Source of the DNA: Marinicauda pacifica
GTDB taxonomy: Bacteria; Pseudomonadota; Alphaproteobacteria; Caulobacterales; Maricaulaceae
Length of the DNA: 64,000 bases
Direction: 5' to 3'
Assembly: GCF_004793635.1 (NCBI RefSeq)
Contig: NZ_SRXV01000005.1
Coordinates: 47,086 to 111,085, forward strand
Positions 10,251 through 19,924 of this stretch are shown one piece after another (within the stretch, counting starts at the first letter, position 1; each line of letters begins with the position of its first letter). The translations under genes were made by a program, and so were the position numbers. Below the pieces are notes generated by a model, which saw only the letters and a list, made by a program, of their open reading frames with translations, did no database searches and was not told the DNA's origin.

Positions 10251-10821
10251 GGTCTTTGAGCCATTTGCGGACGATCTTGCAGTCCATAACCTTGGCGACG
10301 TGGCCGAAGAAATACGCTCTTCGCTCCTCGTCGCCGGCGAATTCATCATAGCGCTCGACCGGCTCGTCGAACACGTCGCGCAGCACGTCGGTGTAGTTCT
10401 CGCGCAGCTCAGGCCACTGGGCGCGAAAATACCAGGACTGTGTCGTGGCGTGGAACCAGATCACCCAGCTGCCGAGGATTTTCGGATCGAAGCCGCCCTC
10501 CTGCCGCAAGCGCAGCGCGATCTCGAACAGGTTGAGGCATTGCAGATAGAAATTCCCCGCCACGCTCTCGTCGCCCGGTCCGGGCGTCCACTCGCCGGGC
10601 CGAGTCTCTTCCATGAAGGGCTCCAGCCGGGCGCCATACTCTGCCTCGTACCGGAACACCTCGTTGGAGGAGAGCTCGAGCGACAGGTAATTCTCCTGTT
10701 TCCTCAACTGGATCATCTTGCGTTGCTGCAGCAGGAAAACGACAAGGGACACCAGCAGAGCCGCGAATGCGACGACCGCTTCCATTGATGTTTCAAGCCC
10801 GAACATCCCGCCTCCACTCAT
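10234..10821 (-). CDS. Membrane-anchored protein of unknown function
   Basis: 195 residues. One N-terminal transmembrane helix (about residues 13-31, VVAFAALLVSLVVFLLQQ) is followed by a charged linker and a ~140-residue soluble domain with aromatic-rich helices (FYLQCLNLFEIALRL; WVIWFHATTQSWYF). No catalytic motif is recognised. The layout (one anchor plus helical domain with Asn-x-(Tyr/Phe)-Glu) recalls DUF4760-type proteins and the gene at 55674, but similarity is weak. It overlaps the downstream GNAT. Confidence 0.7.
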   Translation of the reverse strand: MSGGGMFGLETSMEAVVAFAALLVSLVVFLLQQRKMIQLRKQENYLSLELSSNEVFRYEAEYGARLEPFMEETRPGEWTPGPGDESVAGNFYLQCLNLFEIALRLRQEGGFDPKILGSWVIWFHATTQSWYFRAQWPELRENYTDVLRDVFDEPVERYDEFAGDEERRAYFFGHVAKVMDCKIVRKWLKDLERKS

Positions 10822-10856
10822 TCCTGCCTGCAGCCCGTACTGGCCAGCGTCATTGC

Positions 10857-12008
10857 CTAACCGACGAGCCAGTAGATACCGAGCGCGATCGGGGTGCCGA
10901 TCACATAGCCCAGCACGCCGGCGAGCACGCCGGGCGTGACCAGATCCTTCCAGCCCTTGGCCGCCGCCAGCGCGGGCGCGGTTGTCGCGCCCAGAATGGC
11001 GGCGTTGGACGCGATGATCATTTCCGGCAGGGACAGGCGGGCAATCGAGCCGACAGCCAGCATGATCACAGCATGGATCGCGATCAGCACCGCGATGAAG
11101 GCCATGATCATCGGGGCCTGCGAGATCATGTCAGCAACGTTAGCACCCGCAGCGATGGCCCCGAAGAAGACGAAGGCGAGCACCACGCCCAGCTCGAACC
11201 CGCCATGAAGCCTGGCCATCTGCCGAGGCAGAAGCGTTGCCGGCGCGACCGCCAGGACCGTGATGAGCACGTAGCGCAGGCCCGGAATACCGATGGCCTG
11301 CGTGATGAAATCAGCGATTGCCACGACGAGCAGCGCGAAAGTGAGCGTCAGGCCCAGGCTCAGAGGCGTGGCCGCATTTGCGCTCGTTTCGCCGGTCTCC
11401 GCGACCGTGCCAGTCGTGTGGTCGCGCGTCACGAAGCGCCGGGCAAGCCAGGCGATGCCGGGCAGGATGGCCAGGATCGCCAGATAGGTGGCGCTGGCCA
11501 GATGGTCTGCCGCGACGATGGCCGAGACGAGCGCCGGTTCGTTCGCGGCGAGGCCTGTCTGCTCGACCAGCGGCCCGAAATTGACTGATCCGCCGATATA
11601 GCTGGCGGTCAGCGATCCGGTGATCGCGGCTTCCAGCTCGCCCAGATCGAGCAACAGCCCGGCCAGCAACGCGCCTGCCACCGTCGCGACCGAGCAGATC
11701 AGGAAGGCCGCGCTGATGCGCGTGGTCTCGAAGATGATCCGCCGCAGATCCGCCTTCATCAGAAAGAGCGGAATCAGGATGGGCACAAAATACGCGAAGA
11801 CAAAATCGTACGCCGCCGCGTCGAAGGGCAGGATGCGCAGGTTCGAGGCGAGAATGGCAAGCAGGATCGTCCAGACCGTTCCGGTCAGCAGTGCGCCGAT
11901 CCGCGTCTTCTCCAGCAGAAAGCCGATGCCGGCGATGGTGAAGAGCGCGGCCATCACGGCGATGTTGTTTCCGGCCGGGATCAGGGACGAGGCCTCTACA
12001 CCCTCCAT
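10857..12008 (-). CDS. DUF819 family integral membrane protein
   Basis: About 383 residues from ATG 12008, which has AAGGA 8 nt upstream; starts at 12017 and 12062 are possible. Around ten hydrophobic segments are present. ASYIGGSVNFGPLVEQTGL near the middle and a second inverted-looking half (IIASNAAILGATTAPALAAAKGW) match the DUF819 (YjcL) family, an uncharacterised transporter-like fold. Substrate unknown. It is followed in the same direction, across a 35-bp gap, by the 10821 gene. Confidence 0.85.
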   Translation of the reverse strand: MEGVEASSLIPAGNNIAVMAALFTIAGIGFLLEKTRIGALLTGTVWTILLAILASNLRILPFDAAAYDFVFAYFVPILIPLFLMKADLRRIIFETTRISAAFLICSVATVAGALLAGLLLDLGELEAAITGSLTASYIGGSVNFGPLVEQTGLAANEPALVSAIVAADHLASATYLAILAILPGIAWLARRFVTRDHTTGTVAETGETSANAATPLSLGLTLTFALLVVAIADFITQAIGIPGLRYVLITVLAVAPATLLPRQMARLHGGFELGVVLAFVFFGAIAAGANVADMISQAPMIMAFIAVLIAIHAVIMLAVGSIARLSLPEMIIASNAAILGATTAPALAAAKGWKDLVTPGVLAGVLGYVIGTPIALGIYWLVG

Positions 12009-12101
12009 CGGAGCCATCCTTTCTGTCGTGTCTGTCTCGCGTGTCTTGCGTCGGGCAGACATAAGCCGCGGCGAGCGGGCCGCAAGGTGGTCACACCGCC
12101 C

Positions 12102-12530
12102 TCATGCGCTCGGAACCCGGGTGGGTAACACTGCATCCGCCTCGATCTCGACCAGATAGTCGGGTGCGGCCAGAGCGGCCACGCCGATCATGGTGCTTGC
12201 CGGCCTGTGCGCGCCGAACACCGCCAGGTGAGCGGCACCCACGGCCGCCTGTGTCTGCGCGTTCATGTCGGTTACGAAGATGCGGGTGCGCACGACGTGG
12301 GCGGTATCGGTACCGGCCTGGGTCAGGGCGTCGGCGATGATCTCCAGGCAGCGTTCAGCCTGGGCTCCGACATCGCCGGGCGCGTGAACATGGCCGGTGC
12401 GTCCGACGGACACCGTGCCAGCCACCCAGACCTGATCGCCGTGGACGACCGCCCGGCAATACCCCACGCGGTCCTCCCACGGAGCACCGGACGGGATGCG
12501 CCGTATCCCGCCACCCTCAGGCGTACTCAC
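12102..12530 (-). CDS. RidA family enamine/imine deaminase
   Basis: 142 residues with a GTG start that overlaps the M20 peptidase stop by 4 bp (GTGA), so translation is coupled. RidA features are present: WVAGTVS near residue 38, ALTQAGTDTAHVVRTRIFVTD in the middle and a C-terminal LVEIEADAVL containing the conserved Glu. The conserved Arg before IFV matches the catalytic Arg of RidA. The family hydrolyses reactive enamines made by PLP enzymes; many relatives have other, unknown substrates. Confidence 0.85.
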   Translation of the reverse strand: MSTPEGGGIRRIPSGAPWEDRVGYCRAVVHGDQVWVAGTVSVGRTGHVHAPGDVGAQAERCLEIIADALTQAGTDTAHVVRTRIFVTDMNAQTQAAVGAAHLAVFGAHRPASTMIGVAALAAPDYLVEIEADAVLPTRVPSA

Positions 12531-13867
12531 TCGGCGCCCCGCTGCACACCATTCTCGAAGATATCCAGTGCGATCGCGGCCATGCCTTCGGTGGCCATGG
12601 TTATGGAGGTTTCCGCGTCGGGGTAGAAGAAGGGCGAGTGATTGGCCGGCGGCACTTCACCGCGAGCCATGTATTCGTCCCACACATCCCGCGGCTGTCC
12701 GCCGACCCAGAACATGAAGATGGGCACACCCGCCTCGGTCATGCCGTAGCGGGCAAAGTCCTCGCCGCCGGTTACCGGCTGGGTCGAGCGCACATTCTCC
12801 TCGCCGAAGCGGGCGCGCAGCGCGCCGACCGACTGCTGGGTCAGCGCCGGATCGTTGTACAGCGCCGGCGTATAGATATCCTCGGTTTCGACGATTGGCA
12901 TGAGGTCCTCGGGCAGGCCTGCCGCCCGGGCCTGAGCCATGGCGATCCGCTCGATGCCGTCCAGCAGCGTCTGACGCACGGAGGGCTCATAGCTGCGCAC
13001 CGTCAGCTGGAGATGCGCACTGTCGGGGATGATGTTGTGCTTGGTCCCCGCATTAAAGGCCCCGACCGTCACGACGCCGGTATCGAAGGGCGAAATCTCC
13101 CGGCTCACCAAGGTCTGGAGATTGGTCACGATCTGGCTGGCCAGCACGATCGGATCGACCCCGTTCTGCGGGCTGGCGCCGTGCGCGCCAATCCCGCGCA
13201 CGGTGATGTCGACGCTGTCGACATTGGCCATCGCGTATTCGGAGACGAAGGTGATCTCGCCGGCCGGGACATACCCCCAAGTATGGAAGCTGACGACCGC
13301 ATCCGGCGTGCCGAAGCGCTCGTAAAGCCCGTCCTCCAGCATGGCATGAGAGCCCAGGCCGATCTCCTCACCCGGCTGGCCGATCAGGATCAGCTTGCCC
13401 GACCACGCATCGCGATTGTTCGAGAACCAGCGGGCCGCACCGACCAGCGCCGTCATATGCGTGTCGTGCGCGCAGGCATGCATGACCGGGAACACGTTGC
13501 CGTTACGGTCTTCCTGTGTGGCCTCGGAGGCGAAGTCCAGCGGGGTGTCCTCCTCCATCGGCAGGCCATCCATGTCCGCACGCAGCAGCACGGTCGGGCC
13601 GTCGCCATTCTCCAGAACCCCGACCAGGCCGGGCGCGCCGACATCCTCGGTGACGTCGAAGCCGGCCTGGCGCAGTTCCTCGGCCAGGCGGGCCGCGGTC
13701 TCGGTCTCGACCATGGAGAGTTCGGGATTGGCGTGGAAGTGCTGGTAGAGGCCTTCCAGGTAGGCGTCATAGTCGGCGCTTACCGCGCTCGACAGATCGT
13801 CGGTTTGCGCGAAAGCGGGCGCGCAGAGCGCGGTGGCTGAGGCGGCGGCGATGAGTAGACGGCGCAT
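12527..13867 (-). CDS. Secreted M20-family amidohydrolase
   Basis: 446 residues with a clear signal peptide (MRRLLIAAASATALCAPAFA) from ATG 13867, chosen over an upstream ATG because it begins exactly at the signal. The HACAHDTHM motif supplies the Cys and His metal ligands of M20D amidohydrolases, followed by PGEEIGLGS and TGGEDFARY. The family hydrolyses N-acyl amino acids and related amides with two metal ions; here it would act in the periplasm. It forms a pair with the downstream RidA gene, hinting at amino-acid scavenging (inference). Confidence 0.88.
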   Translation of the reverse strand: MRRLLIAAASATALCAPAFAQTDDLSSAVSADYDAYLEGLYQHFHANPELSMVETETAARLAEELRQAGFDVTEDVGAPGLVGVLENGDGPTVLLRADMDGLPMEEDTPLDFASEATQEDRNGNVFPVMHACAHDTHMTALVGAARWFSNNRDAWSGKLILIGQPGEEIGLGSHAMLEDGLYERFGTPDAVVSFHTWGYVPAGEITFVSEYAMANVDSVDITVRGIGAHGASPQNGVDPIVLASQIVTNLQTLVSREISPFDTGVVTVGAFNAGTKHNIIPDSAHLQLTVRSYEPSVRQTLLDGIERIAMAQARAAGLPEDLMPIVETEDIYTPALYNDPALTQQSVGALRARFGEENVRSTQPVTGGEDFARYGMTEAGVPIFMFWVGGQPRDVWDEYMARGEVPPANHSPFFYPDAETSITMATEGMAAIALDIFENGVQRGAE

Positions 13868-13937
13868 AGAAGGAACTCCCCGGTGTCTCTGATTGACGCC
13901 CATTGCAGCGTGCGCCGGGGGGAAGGTCAATGGCAGC

Positions 13938-14444
13938 CTAGCCGAACATCGCGTCAATATCGGCCTGGGCGGAGGATTCTTCGGCTTCGTCCGCGTCGTC
14001 CATCTTGCCGTGAATGGCGCCGGACGCCGCCCCGATCAGCGGGCGGATATCCTCGTTGGCCATGCGGGCGACTGTCGCGCATGTCTCGGAATCGGCGCCG
14101 CCTTCCAGCATGGACTGGGCGCGGGCGACCTCACTGTCGATCTGCAGGATGATGGTTTCCAGGTGCGCGCGCAGCGCCCGCGGTGCGGCGCCGTAAGCCA
14201 GAATGGCGAGCTCCTTGGCCGCAAAAGTCGAACGCTGGAAATGCTCGACATAGTCGCACGGGGCCCAATCGAGCACATCCTCGGCGCAATCGGGCATGTC
14301 GGGCAACATGTCCATGAGCATCACCACTTCGTTGAAATGGTTGAGGTAGTCGGTCGCCAGGCCGGTCTCCGGATTGATGTTGGCCTTGGCCAGCACATCC
14401 GCGCCCAGCGCGCCCTCCCCCAATGTCGTCTCCGTGTCACTCAT
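13938..14444 (-). CDS. Conserved hypothetical protein, soluble, acidic
   Basis: 168 residues from ATG 14444 (an upstream in-frame ATG gives a poor Arg/Cys-rich leader). Predicted all-helical and acidic, with MLMDMLPDMPDCAEDVLDW and a second helix set around AILAYGAAPRALRAHLETIILQID, and a flexible acidic tail. No signal peptide, membrane segment or known motif. It stands alone between metG and the M20 gene. I do not recognise it. Confidence 0.7.
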   Translation of the reverse strand: MSDTETTLGEGALGADVLAKANINPETGLATDYLNHFNEVVMLMDMLPDMPDCAEDVLDWAPCDYVEHFQRSTFAAKELAILAYGAAPRALRAHLETIILQIDSEVARAQSMLEGGADSETCATVARMANEDIRPLIGAASGAIHGKMDDADEAEESSAQADIDAMFG

Positions 14445-14532
14445 GCCTGGTCCGGACTTCAAACCCATTGCAAAGGCGCATCTTTCACGCCTCAAGGTTT
14501 AGGAACGCCTAACCGCCCGCCCCGCAATCCGA

Positions 14533-16245
14533 TCACTCCTGCCCGCCACCGAACCGCTCGCTCCACTCGGCCACCGCGTCATCCTCGATCTTGGCGAACA
14601 GCACGTCGGGCGGGGTGAAGGCGCCTCCCGGCGGCAGCGCGGTGAGAATCTCCTGCGCGCTCGCCTCGGGCCAGTCGAAGCCTTCTCCGGACAGACCCAG
14701 AGCCGCCATGATCTTGTCGGCAGTGAAGGGAATGACCGGGTGAGCCACTAGTGCGAACAGGCGGCACAGATTGATGCCCGTGCGCACGCCCAGCGCTGCG
14801 CGTTCGCGGTCGGTCTTGAAATGGCTCCACGGTTCGGCACGGGTCAGATATTCATTCCCCGCCGCCCACAGGGCGCGTGTCTCGGCCATCGCCTTGCGGA
14901 ACTCCATCGCCTGGTAGTGCTCGGCAATGGTCTTCAGACCGGCATCGACTTCTTCATACAGCCAGCTCTCGGCCTCGCCCGGCTCGCCACCGGCCGGAAT
15001 CTCGCCGTCAAAGCGCGAATTTCCGAAACGCAGGATGCGGTTGACGAAATTGCCCAGCACGTCGGCCAGGTCCTTGTTCACCACCGACTGGAAATGCTCC
15101 CAGGTAAACTGCGCGTCGCCGCCTTCGGGCGCCCCGGCGGTCAGATACCAGCGCCAGTAGTCGGCGGGCAGCAGGTCGATGGCCTGGTCCATGAAGACGC
15201 CGCGCTTCTCGCTCGTGGAGAACTTGCCGCCATACCAGGTCAGCCAGTTGAAGGCCTTGAGCCGGTCCACCGTCTTCCAGGGCTCGTCCGACCCCAGGAT
15301 CGTGGCGGGGAAAGACACCGTGTGGAAGGCGACATTGTCCTTGCCCATGAATTGCACATAGGTGACGTCGCCCGCGCCCTCGTCGGTGCGCCACCACGAT
15401 TGCCAGTCGCCCCCCGTCTTGTCGGCCCATTCCACGGTCGCGCCGATATAGCCGACGGGCGCATCGAACCAGACATAGAAGACCTTGTCCTCGAAGCCCT
15501 CGCGCGCCTGGCCCTCGCGGACCACCGGCACGCCCCAGGACAGGTCCCGGGTGATCGTCCGGTCGCGCAACCCCTCGTCGAGCCATTTGTAGGCGATGGA
15601 CTTGGCCAGCGACGGCCAGCCGTCGGCCGCGTCCACCCAGCTGCGCAGACGGTTCTCCATCCGGGTCTGGAGCAGGCGCAGGTGGCGGGTATCGCGCACC
15701 TCGAGGTTTTTCGATCCCGAAATCGCCGAATAGGGATCGATCAGGTCGACCGGGTCCAGCAGCCGGCCGCAATTGTCGCACTGATCGCCGCGCGCCTTTT
15801 CATGCTTGCACGTGGGGCAAGTGCCCTGGACGTAGCGGTCGGGCAGGAAGCGGCCATCGTCGATGGAATAGATCTGCTTCTCGACGACCTCTTCGATCAG
15901 GCCCTTGTCTTCGAGCACGCGCGCGAAATGCTGCGTCAGTTCGGCATTCTGCGGGCTCGACGTGCGGCCGAAATAATCCCAGGCCAGACCAAAGCGCTCG
16001 CCAAGCGCCTTCTGGATCTCGTGCTGTTCGTCGCAATAGGTGCGCACGTCCTGGCCGGCCGCAGCCGCGGCCAGCTCGGCCGGGGTGCCGTGCTCGTCGG
16101 TCGCACAGATCGCCAGGACATCATGGCCGCGCATGCGTTCGAAGCGCGCATAGACATCGGCGGGCAGCATCGACCCGGCCAGATTGCCCAGGTGTTTGAT
16201 ACCATTGATGTAAGGTAAGGCGCTCGTAACCAGAATGCGGGGCAT
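14533..16245 (-). CDS. metG: Methionyl-tRNA synthetase
   Basis: 570 residues from ATG 16245. Class I signature HLGN (residues 18-21, the HIGH motif) and KFSTS (~341-345, the KMSKS motif) bracket the catalytic domain. A CPTC...CDNC zinc knuckle lies around residues 138-160. The C-terminal dimerisation/tRNA-binding extension of the 677-residue E. coli enzyme is absent, as in many alphaproteobacteria. The enzyme charges tRNA-Met with methionine. Confidence 0.96.
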   Translation of the reverse strand: MPRILVTSALPYINGIKHLGNLAGSMLPADVYARFERMRGHDVLAICATDEHGTPAELAAAAAGQDVRTYCDEQHEIQKALGERFGLAWDYFGRTSSPQNAELTQHFARVLEDKGLIEEVVEKQIYSIDDGRFLPDRYVQGTCPTCKHEKARGDQCDNCGRLLDPVDLIDPYSAISGSKNLEVRDTRHLRLLQTRMENRLRSWVDAADGWPSLAKSIAYKWLDEGLRDRTITRDLSWGVPVVREGQAREGFEDKVFYVWFDAPVGYIGATVEWADKTGGDWQSWWRTDEGAGDVTYVQFMGKDNVAFHTVSFPATILGSDEPWKTVDRLKAFNWLTWYGGKFSTSEKRGVFMDQAIDLLPADYWRWYLTAGAPEGGDAQFTWEHFQSVVNKDLADVLGNFVNRILRFGNSRFDGEIPAGGEPGEAESWLYEEVDAGLKTIAEHYQAMEFRKAMAETRALWAAGNEYLTRAEPWSHFKTDRERAALGVRTGINLCRLFALVAHPVIPFTADKIMAALGLSGEGFDWPEASAQEILTALPPGGAFTPPDVLFAKIEDDAVAEWSERFGGGQE

Positions 16246-16545
16246 TATCGATAACCGTCCAATCTCGAGAGTGCTGACCGCCGGCCCGGGATCACTGAAG
16301 CGGGTGCGGTGCGAGGCGCAGACATAGCGGTCACACGAGGTCAGGAAAATAGCCAGGGCGCATTTTGGCAGCGGCCCGGGGGATCGGGAGGCTTGCGATC
16401 GGTCGGAAGCAGGACGCCGGCGCGGTCGATGGTCAGCAGTCTTCAAACAGCCGGGGACTCGACGGCAGATCGAAAATTCGGTCATGTTCGTGCAAACGCT
16501 ACAACCACGTCGCCTGCACTACCGGGCAATGGGAGAGACGCTCAC
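16246..16545. other. 300-bp divergent intergenic region, metG / GAF gene
   Basis: No plausible gene, tRNA or strong hairpin is seen. It must contain the promoters of metG (minus) and the GAF gene (plus); I found no convincing -35/-10 pair. Frames that cross it on the plus strand lack ribosome-binding sites and have random composition. Confidence 0.5.
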
Positions 16546-17067
16546 ATGGCTTCGATGACCGACGCCGAACGGGTGGCGGCGCTCAGGCGCTACCAGGTTC
16601 TGGACACCGACCCCGATCCGCGGTTTCAGGCGATCACAAACACCGCCGCGATTGCCCTCGATGTGCCGATTGCCCTCGTCACGCTGGTGGATGAATCGCG
16701 CCAGTGGTTCAAGGCGCGGCACGGGCTTGATGTCTGCGAGACCGAGCGGGAAATCTCGTTCTGCACTCACGCCATCGTCAGCACCGAGCCCTTTATTGTC
16801 GAGGATGCCGCCAGCCACCCGGTCTTCAAGAACAACCCGCTGGTTACCGGCCACCCCTTCATCCGCTTCTATGCGGGCATTCCGCTCATCGACAAGCAAG
16901 GCGCCGCGCTCGGGACGTTCTGCATCATCGATGCGCAACCGCGTACACTGAAAGACGACGAACTGACCATGCTTTTCGGGTTCGCCCAGTTTGCCATGAC
17001 GGCGCTGACAGCCCATCGCCAGAAAATCGAGATGGAGACGGATTCAAGCTTACGCACAGGATCGTGA
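16546..17067 (+). CDS. Stand-alone GAF domain protein
   Basis: 173 residues from ATG 16546 with GGGAGAG about 10 nt upstream; an ATG at 16555 is an alternative. Nearly the whole chain is one GAF domain, with VPIALVTLVDESRQWFKARHGL and SFCTHAIVSTEPFIVEDAASH, followed by FYAGIPLIDKQGAALGTFCIID. This segment set is typical of GAF sensors that precede kinases or cyclases, but no output domain follows. A ligand or protein partner is likely but unknown. The next gene is an XRE regulator 54 bp downstream. Confidence 0.85.
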   Translation: MASMTDAERVAALRRYQVLDTDPDPRFQAITNTAAIALDVPIALVTLVDESRQWFKARHGLDVCETEREISFCTHAIVSTEPFIVEDAASHPVFKNNPLVTGHPFIRFYAGIPLIDKQGAALGTFCIIDAQPRTLKDDELTMLFGFAQFAMTALTAHRQKIEMETDSSLRTGS

Positions 17068-17121
17068 AATCGGGCTGATGGCCGGTCCGCGCACTGACCG
17101 CCTTTTCAAGAAGGAAGCACC

Positions 17122-17637
17122 ATGTCGAGACTGCACCTGGGTGAAAAGCTTCGCGCCTTCCGCATCCGTCAACGGATCAAGCAGGAAGCGCTCGCGGCGG
17201 ATCTCGGCGTCAGCCAGGCCACGATTTCCCGGCTGGAATCCGGCGTGATGGAGGCCAGCCAGCAGCTGGCGGACAGCATCGAGGCCCTGCTCGCCAATCC
17301 CACGAACCAGTCGAGTTTTGACTATTGGCGCGCGGCCGTGTCCCGTCTGGACGGCCTGTTCGCCCTCTACCGCCTGATGGGTACGGAAAGCGATCCGCTC
17401 ACCGTATCGCGCGGCTTTGAACGCTGGGCTGAGGCCGGAGCGACCGCTCCCGACAATGCCATGGATACGATCGCCCAAGCGGTTTCACAGACCCGCAGCG
17501 CGCTGGTGGATGCCACCCAGCAGCCGGTGACGCGCCCGATCACGATCGACGGAGCCAAGCTGCATCTCAATCTCCAGCTCGTGGTCGACGATCACGGCTC
17601 CCGCCTCGCCCTGGTGGAGATCATCCGCACGCACTAG
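17122..17637 (+). CDS. XRE-type helix-turn-helix regulator with C-terminal domain
   Basis: 171 residues. An XRE-type HTH occupies residues ~6-60 (RIRQRIKQEALAADLGVSQATISRLESG). The remaining ~110 residues look like a small sensor or GAF/PAS-like domain (FALYRLMGT...RPITIDGAKLHLNLQLVVDDHG). It follows the GAF gene on the same strand, so the two may work together (inference). Target unknown. Confidence 0.82.
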   Translation: MSRLHLGEKLRAFRIRQRIKQEALAADLGVSQATISRLESGVMEASQQLADSIEALLANPTNQSSFDYWRAAVSRLDGLFALYRLMGTESDPLTVSRGFERWAEAGATAPDNAMDTIAQAVSQTRSALVDATQQPVTRPITIDGAKLHLNLQLVVDDHGSRLALVEIIRTH

Positions 17638-17709
17638 GGCGCTGCTGCCCGGCTTGCACGCGCCGGGGCCCGCGCGTATAGGAGGCGCCGGTTGTCGCAA
17701 GGCCGACAG

Positions 17710-17785
17710 GCCGGTTTAGCTCAGCTGGTAGAGCAGCGGTTTTGTAAACCGAAGGTCGGGGGTTCGAGTCCCTCAACCGGCACCA
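17710..17785 (+). tRNA. tRNA-Thr (TGT anticodon)
   Basis: Complete cloverleaf: acceptor GCCGGTT/AACCGGC, D arm with AGCTGGTA, anticodon loop TTTGTAA (anticodon TGT), T arm GGTTCGAGTCC, discriminator A and encoded CCA. 76 nt. Confidence 0.97.
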
Positions 17786-17801
17786 TTTTCACACCCGGCG
17801 A

Positions 17802-19268
17802 TTATCGAGGCAGGTGGCCGATACGCGTTTCCAGACGCACGGCGAACCAGGCGATGAGCTGCTTCCACATCTCGTCCTTCAGGACCAGGCCTTCCACATC
17901 GTGCTCCATGTTCGGGTTGTCGTTGACCTCGATGACGAACACGCCGGCTTCGTTCTGCTTGATATCGACGCCGTAGAGCCCGTCGCCGATCACGCGGGCG
18001 GCCCGAACGGCGATATCGATGACCTCGGCGGGGGTATCCTCGATGGCGAAGGTCGCCGAGCCGCCTTCGGTCATCTTGCCTCCCTCTCCGTGCTTGATGA
18101 TCTGCCAGTGGCCCCGGGCCATCTTGTACTGGCAGGCAAACAGGGGCTTGCCGCCGAGCACTCCGACTCGCCAGTCGAACGTGGTCGGCATGTATTCCTG
18201 GGCAATGATCAGCGCGGTGTCCTTGAACAGCGCCTTGGCCTTCTTCGTCAGCTCCTCGCGCGTGGCCACCTTGTGGACCGAGCGCGAGAACGACCCGTCC
18301 GGTGCCTTCAGCACGACCGGGCTGCCGAGCGATTCCATCACGTCGGAGAGGTTCGCGTCTTCGTCGAGGATCAGGGTGCGCGGTGCGGGAATGCCCGCCT
18401 TTTCCAGCAGCTCCTTGAGATAGACCTTGTTGGTGCAGCGGATCATGGACTGGGTGTCGTCGATGACCGGCATGCCTTCCTGCTCGGCGCGCCGCGCGAA
18501 GCGATAGGTGAAGTTGTCGATGGCCGTCGTCGCGCGGATGAAGAGCGCATCATACTCGGCCAGATTGGCCAGATCGTTCGGTCCGATCGGCTGCACCTCG
18601 ACATGCTCGCGCGAGGCCACCGAGGCCAGCCGCTTGAGAGAGGCTGCGCTCGACGGCGGCTTCTCCTCCTTGGGATCGACCAGCACCGCGAGCGACCAGC
18701 GCGCCGGAGTGCGGGCTTTCTGCGGGCTCCAGCTCCGCTTGGTATGGGAGTCCAGCGCATCCAGGAAGAAGTCGCGGCGTTCGCCCTTCAGCGCATGGAT
18801 CGAAACCGGGCGCAGCTTGTCGATGCCGCCCGCCTCGTTCAGGCGCACCTCGATGGCGGGCACGCGAAACCAGTCGAACAGCAACTTCGAAAACCGCTTG
18901 AAGCCGGCAAGCTCGGGACGTCCAAATGCGACGAGAAAGCGCTCCGGCCGCTCCGCGAGGGCGTCAAGATCGCGGGCCAGCGCAGCGTTGAGTTCAGGCA
19001 GCGCCGACACGTAGAGCGACTTGCGCGACAGCTCGACCATGCTTTGCACCGTCGGCACGATGCGGTGAGCGCGCGCCTCCGCGAGCAGTGAGGCATAATA
19101 GCCTGCGCTCTGATAGGCGTAGGAGCGTGACAGGTTGATGATGTTGGGCCGGCGGTCGGAGAAGAGCCGGGGCTTGGTCAGGTAGTCGGCGACCTTGAGC
19201 ACCTTGTGGGGCGTCTCGTGCTGGGCCAGGTCACCGGAATGGTCGACCAGAAGGAGCCAATCGCTCAT
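17802..19268 (-). CDS. RimK-like ATP-grasp ligase with RLAN N-terminal domain
   Basis: 488 residues, far longer than ribosomal RimK (~300). The N-terminal ~200 residues match the RLAN domain (WLLLVDHSGDL; LFSDRRPNIINLSRSY). An ATP-grasp module follows (~residues 280-480), with PRTLILDEDAN, VVLKAPDGSFSRSVHKV and FVIEVNDNPNMEHDVEG, the last carrying Mg-binding Glu and Asn. ATP-grasp ligases form acyl-phosphates and join carboxylates to amines, often amino acids or peptides. The ATG overlaps the GNAT stop by 4 bp. Relatives in other bacteria are paired with GNAT or GNAT-peptidase proteins. Confidence 0.88.
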   Translation of the reverse strand: MSDWLLLVDHSGDLAQHETPHKVLKVADYLTKPRLFSDRRPNIINLSRSYAYQSAGYYASLLAEARAHRIVPTVQSMVELSRKSLYVSALPELNAALARDLDALAERPERFLVAFGRPELAGFKRFSKLLFDWFRVPAIEVRLNEAGGIDKLRPVSIHALKGERRDFFLDALDSHTKRSWSPQKARTPARWSLAVLVDPKEEKPPSSAASLKRLASVASREHVEVQPIGPNDLANLAEYDALFIRATTAIDNFTYRFARRAEQEGMPVIDDTQSMIRCTNKVYLKELLEKAGIPAPRTLILDEDANLSDVMESLGSPVVLKAPDGSFSRSVHKVATREELTKKAKALFKDTALIIAQEYMPTTFDWRVGVLGGKPLFACQYKMARGHWQIIKHGEGGKMTEGGSATFAIEDTPAEVIDIAVRAARVIGDGLYGVDIKQNEAGVFVIEVNDNPNMEHDVEGLVLKDEMWKQLIAWFAVRLETRIGHLPR

Positions 19269-19786
19269 GACTGTGTGTGTTCTCGCATTGCGATCTCGGT
19301 CTCCATGATCACCGCATCCTCTCCGTCATCATAGTATGCTGGGCGAATTCCGGTTCGGCGAAAAGCGCTTCTCTCATAACTTCGCTGCGCAGCGCCGTTC
19401 GACCGGCGAACCTCCAGCCGCAGGCGCCGGCATCCGCGCTGTGCGGCGTGGCGCGCGGCTTCCGCGACCAGTGCCGGACCGATACCCTGACCGCGTGCCG
19501 TCTCGTCCACGGCGATCGAATAGAGCCGGGCCACCGTCGCATTGCGCCGGTAGAGGATCAACGCATAACCCACGCGCTCCGGGCCATGTTCCCCGGCGCG
19601 CTCGGCCAGCAGGACCAGGGCGGAGGAACGCGTGAGCAACCGGCGCAGATTGCGGCGGGCAAAGCGATCCTGAGCAAACGCGCCGCGCTCCAGCGCATCG
19701 ATCTCATCGAGGTCTGCGGGCCCGGCGGGGCGGATCCGGATGGGGGATGACGGCGCGTGCGGGTTCGAGGTCAAGGGACGACTCAT
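19265..19786 (-). CDS. GNAT acetyltransferase (RimI-like) paired with RimK-like ligase
   Basis: 173 residues. Acetyl-CoA motif A is SIAVDETARGQGIGPALV (~93-110), followed by LRLEVRRSNGAAQRSYERSAF and a C-terminal AYYDDGEDAVIM, as in RimI-like N-acetyltransferases. In many proteobacteria the equivalent partner of RLAN-RimK is a GNAT fused to a C39-type peptidase; no peptidase domain is present here. It lies upstream of, and overlaps, the ligase gene (ATGA). Probable function: N-acylation of the ligase product or substrate (inference). Confidence 0.85.
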   Translation of the reverse strand: MSRPLTSNPHAPSSPIRIRPAGPADLDEIDALERGAFAQDRFARRNLRRLLTRSSALVLLAERAGEHGPERVGYALILYRRNATVARLYSIAVDETARGQGIGPALVAEAARHAAQRGCRRLRLEVRRSNGAAQRSYERSAFRRTGIRPAYYDDGEDAVIMETEIAMREHTQS

Positions 19787-19924
19787 GGAAGGCGGACTGG
19801 GGCGAGGAGTATGTAGCGCTATGGAACCGGTTGCGTCATCTCGCGCGTTGAACCCGCAGTCCCTGGCGCGCTATTGAGACACGAAGCGAATTTGAACCAA
19901 TCATCTTCAAGGAGTCCCGAGCCG

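Noticed and set aside
16246..16545. T-box or SAM riboswitch upstream of metG
   Set aside because: No recognisable conserved core or terminator; T-boxes are rare in Proteobacteria.
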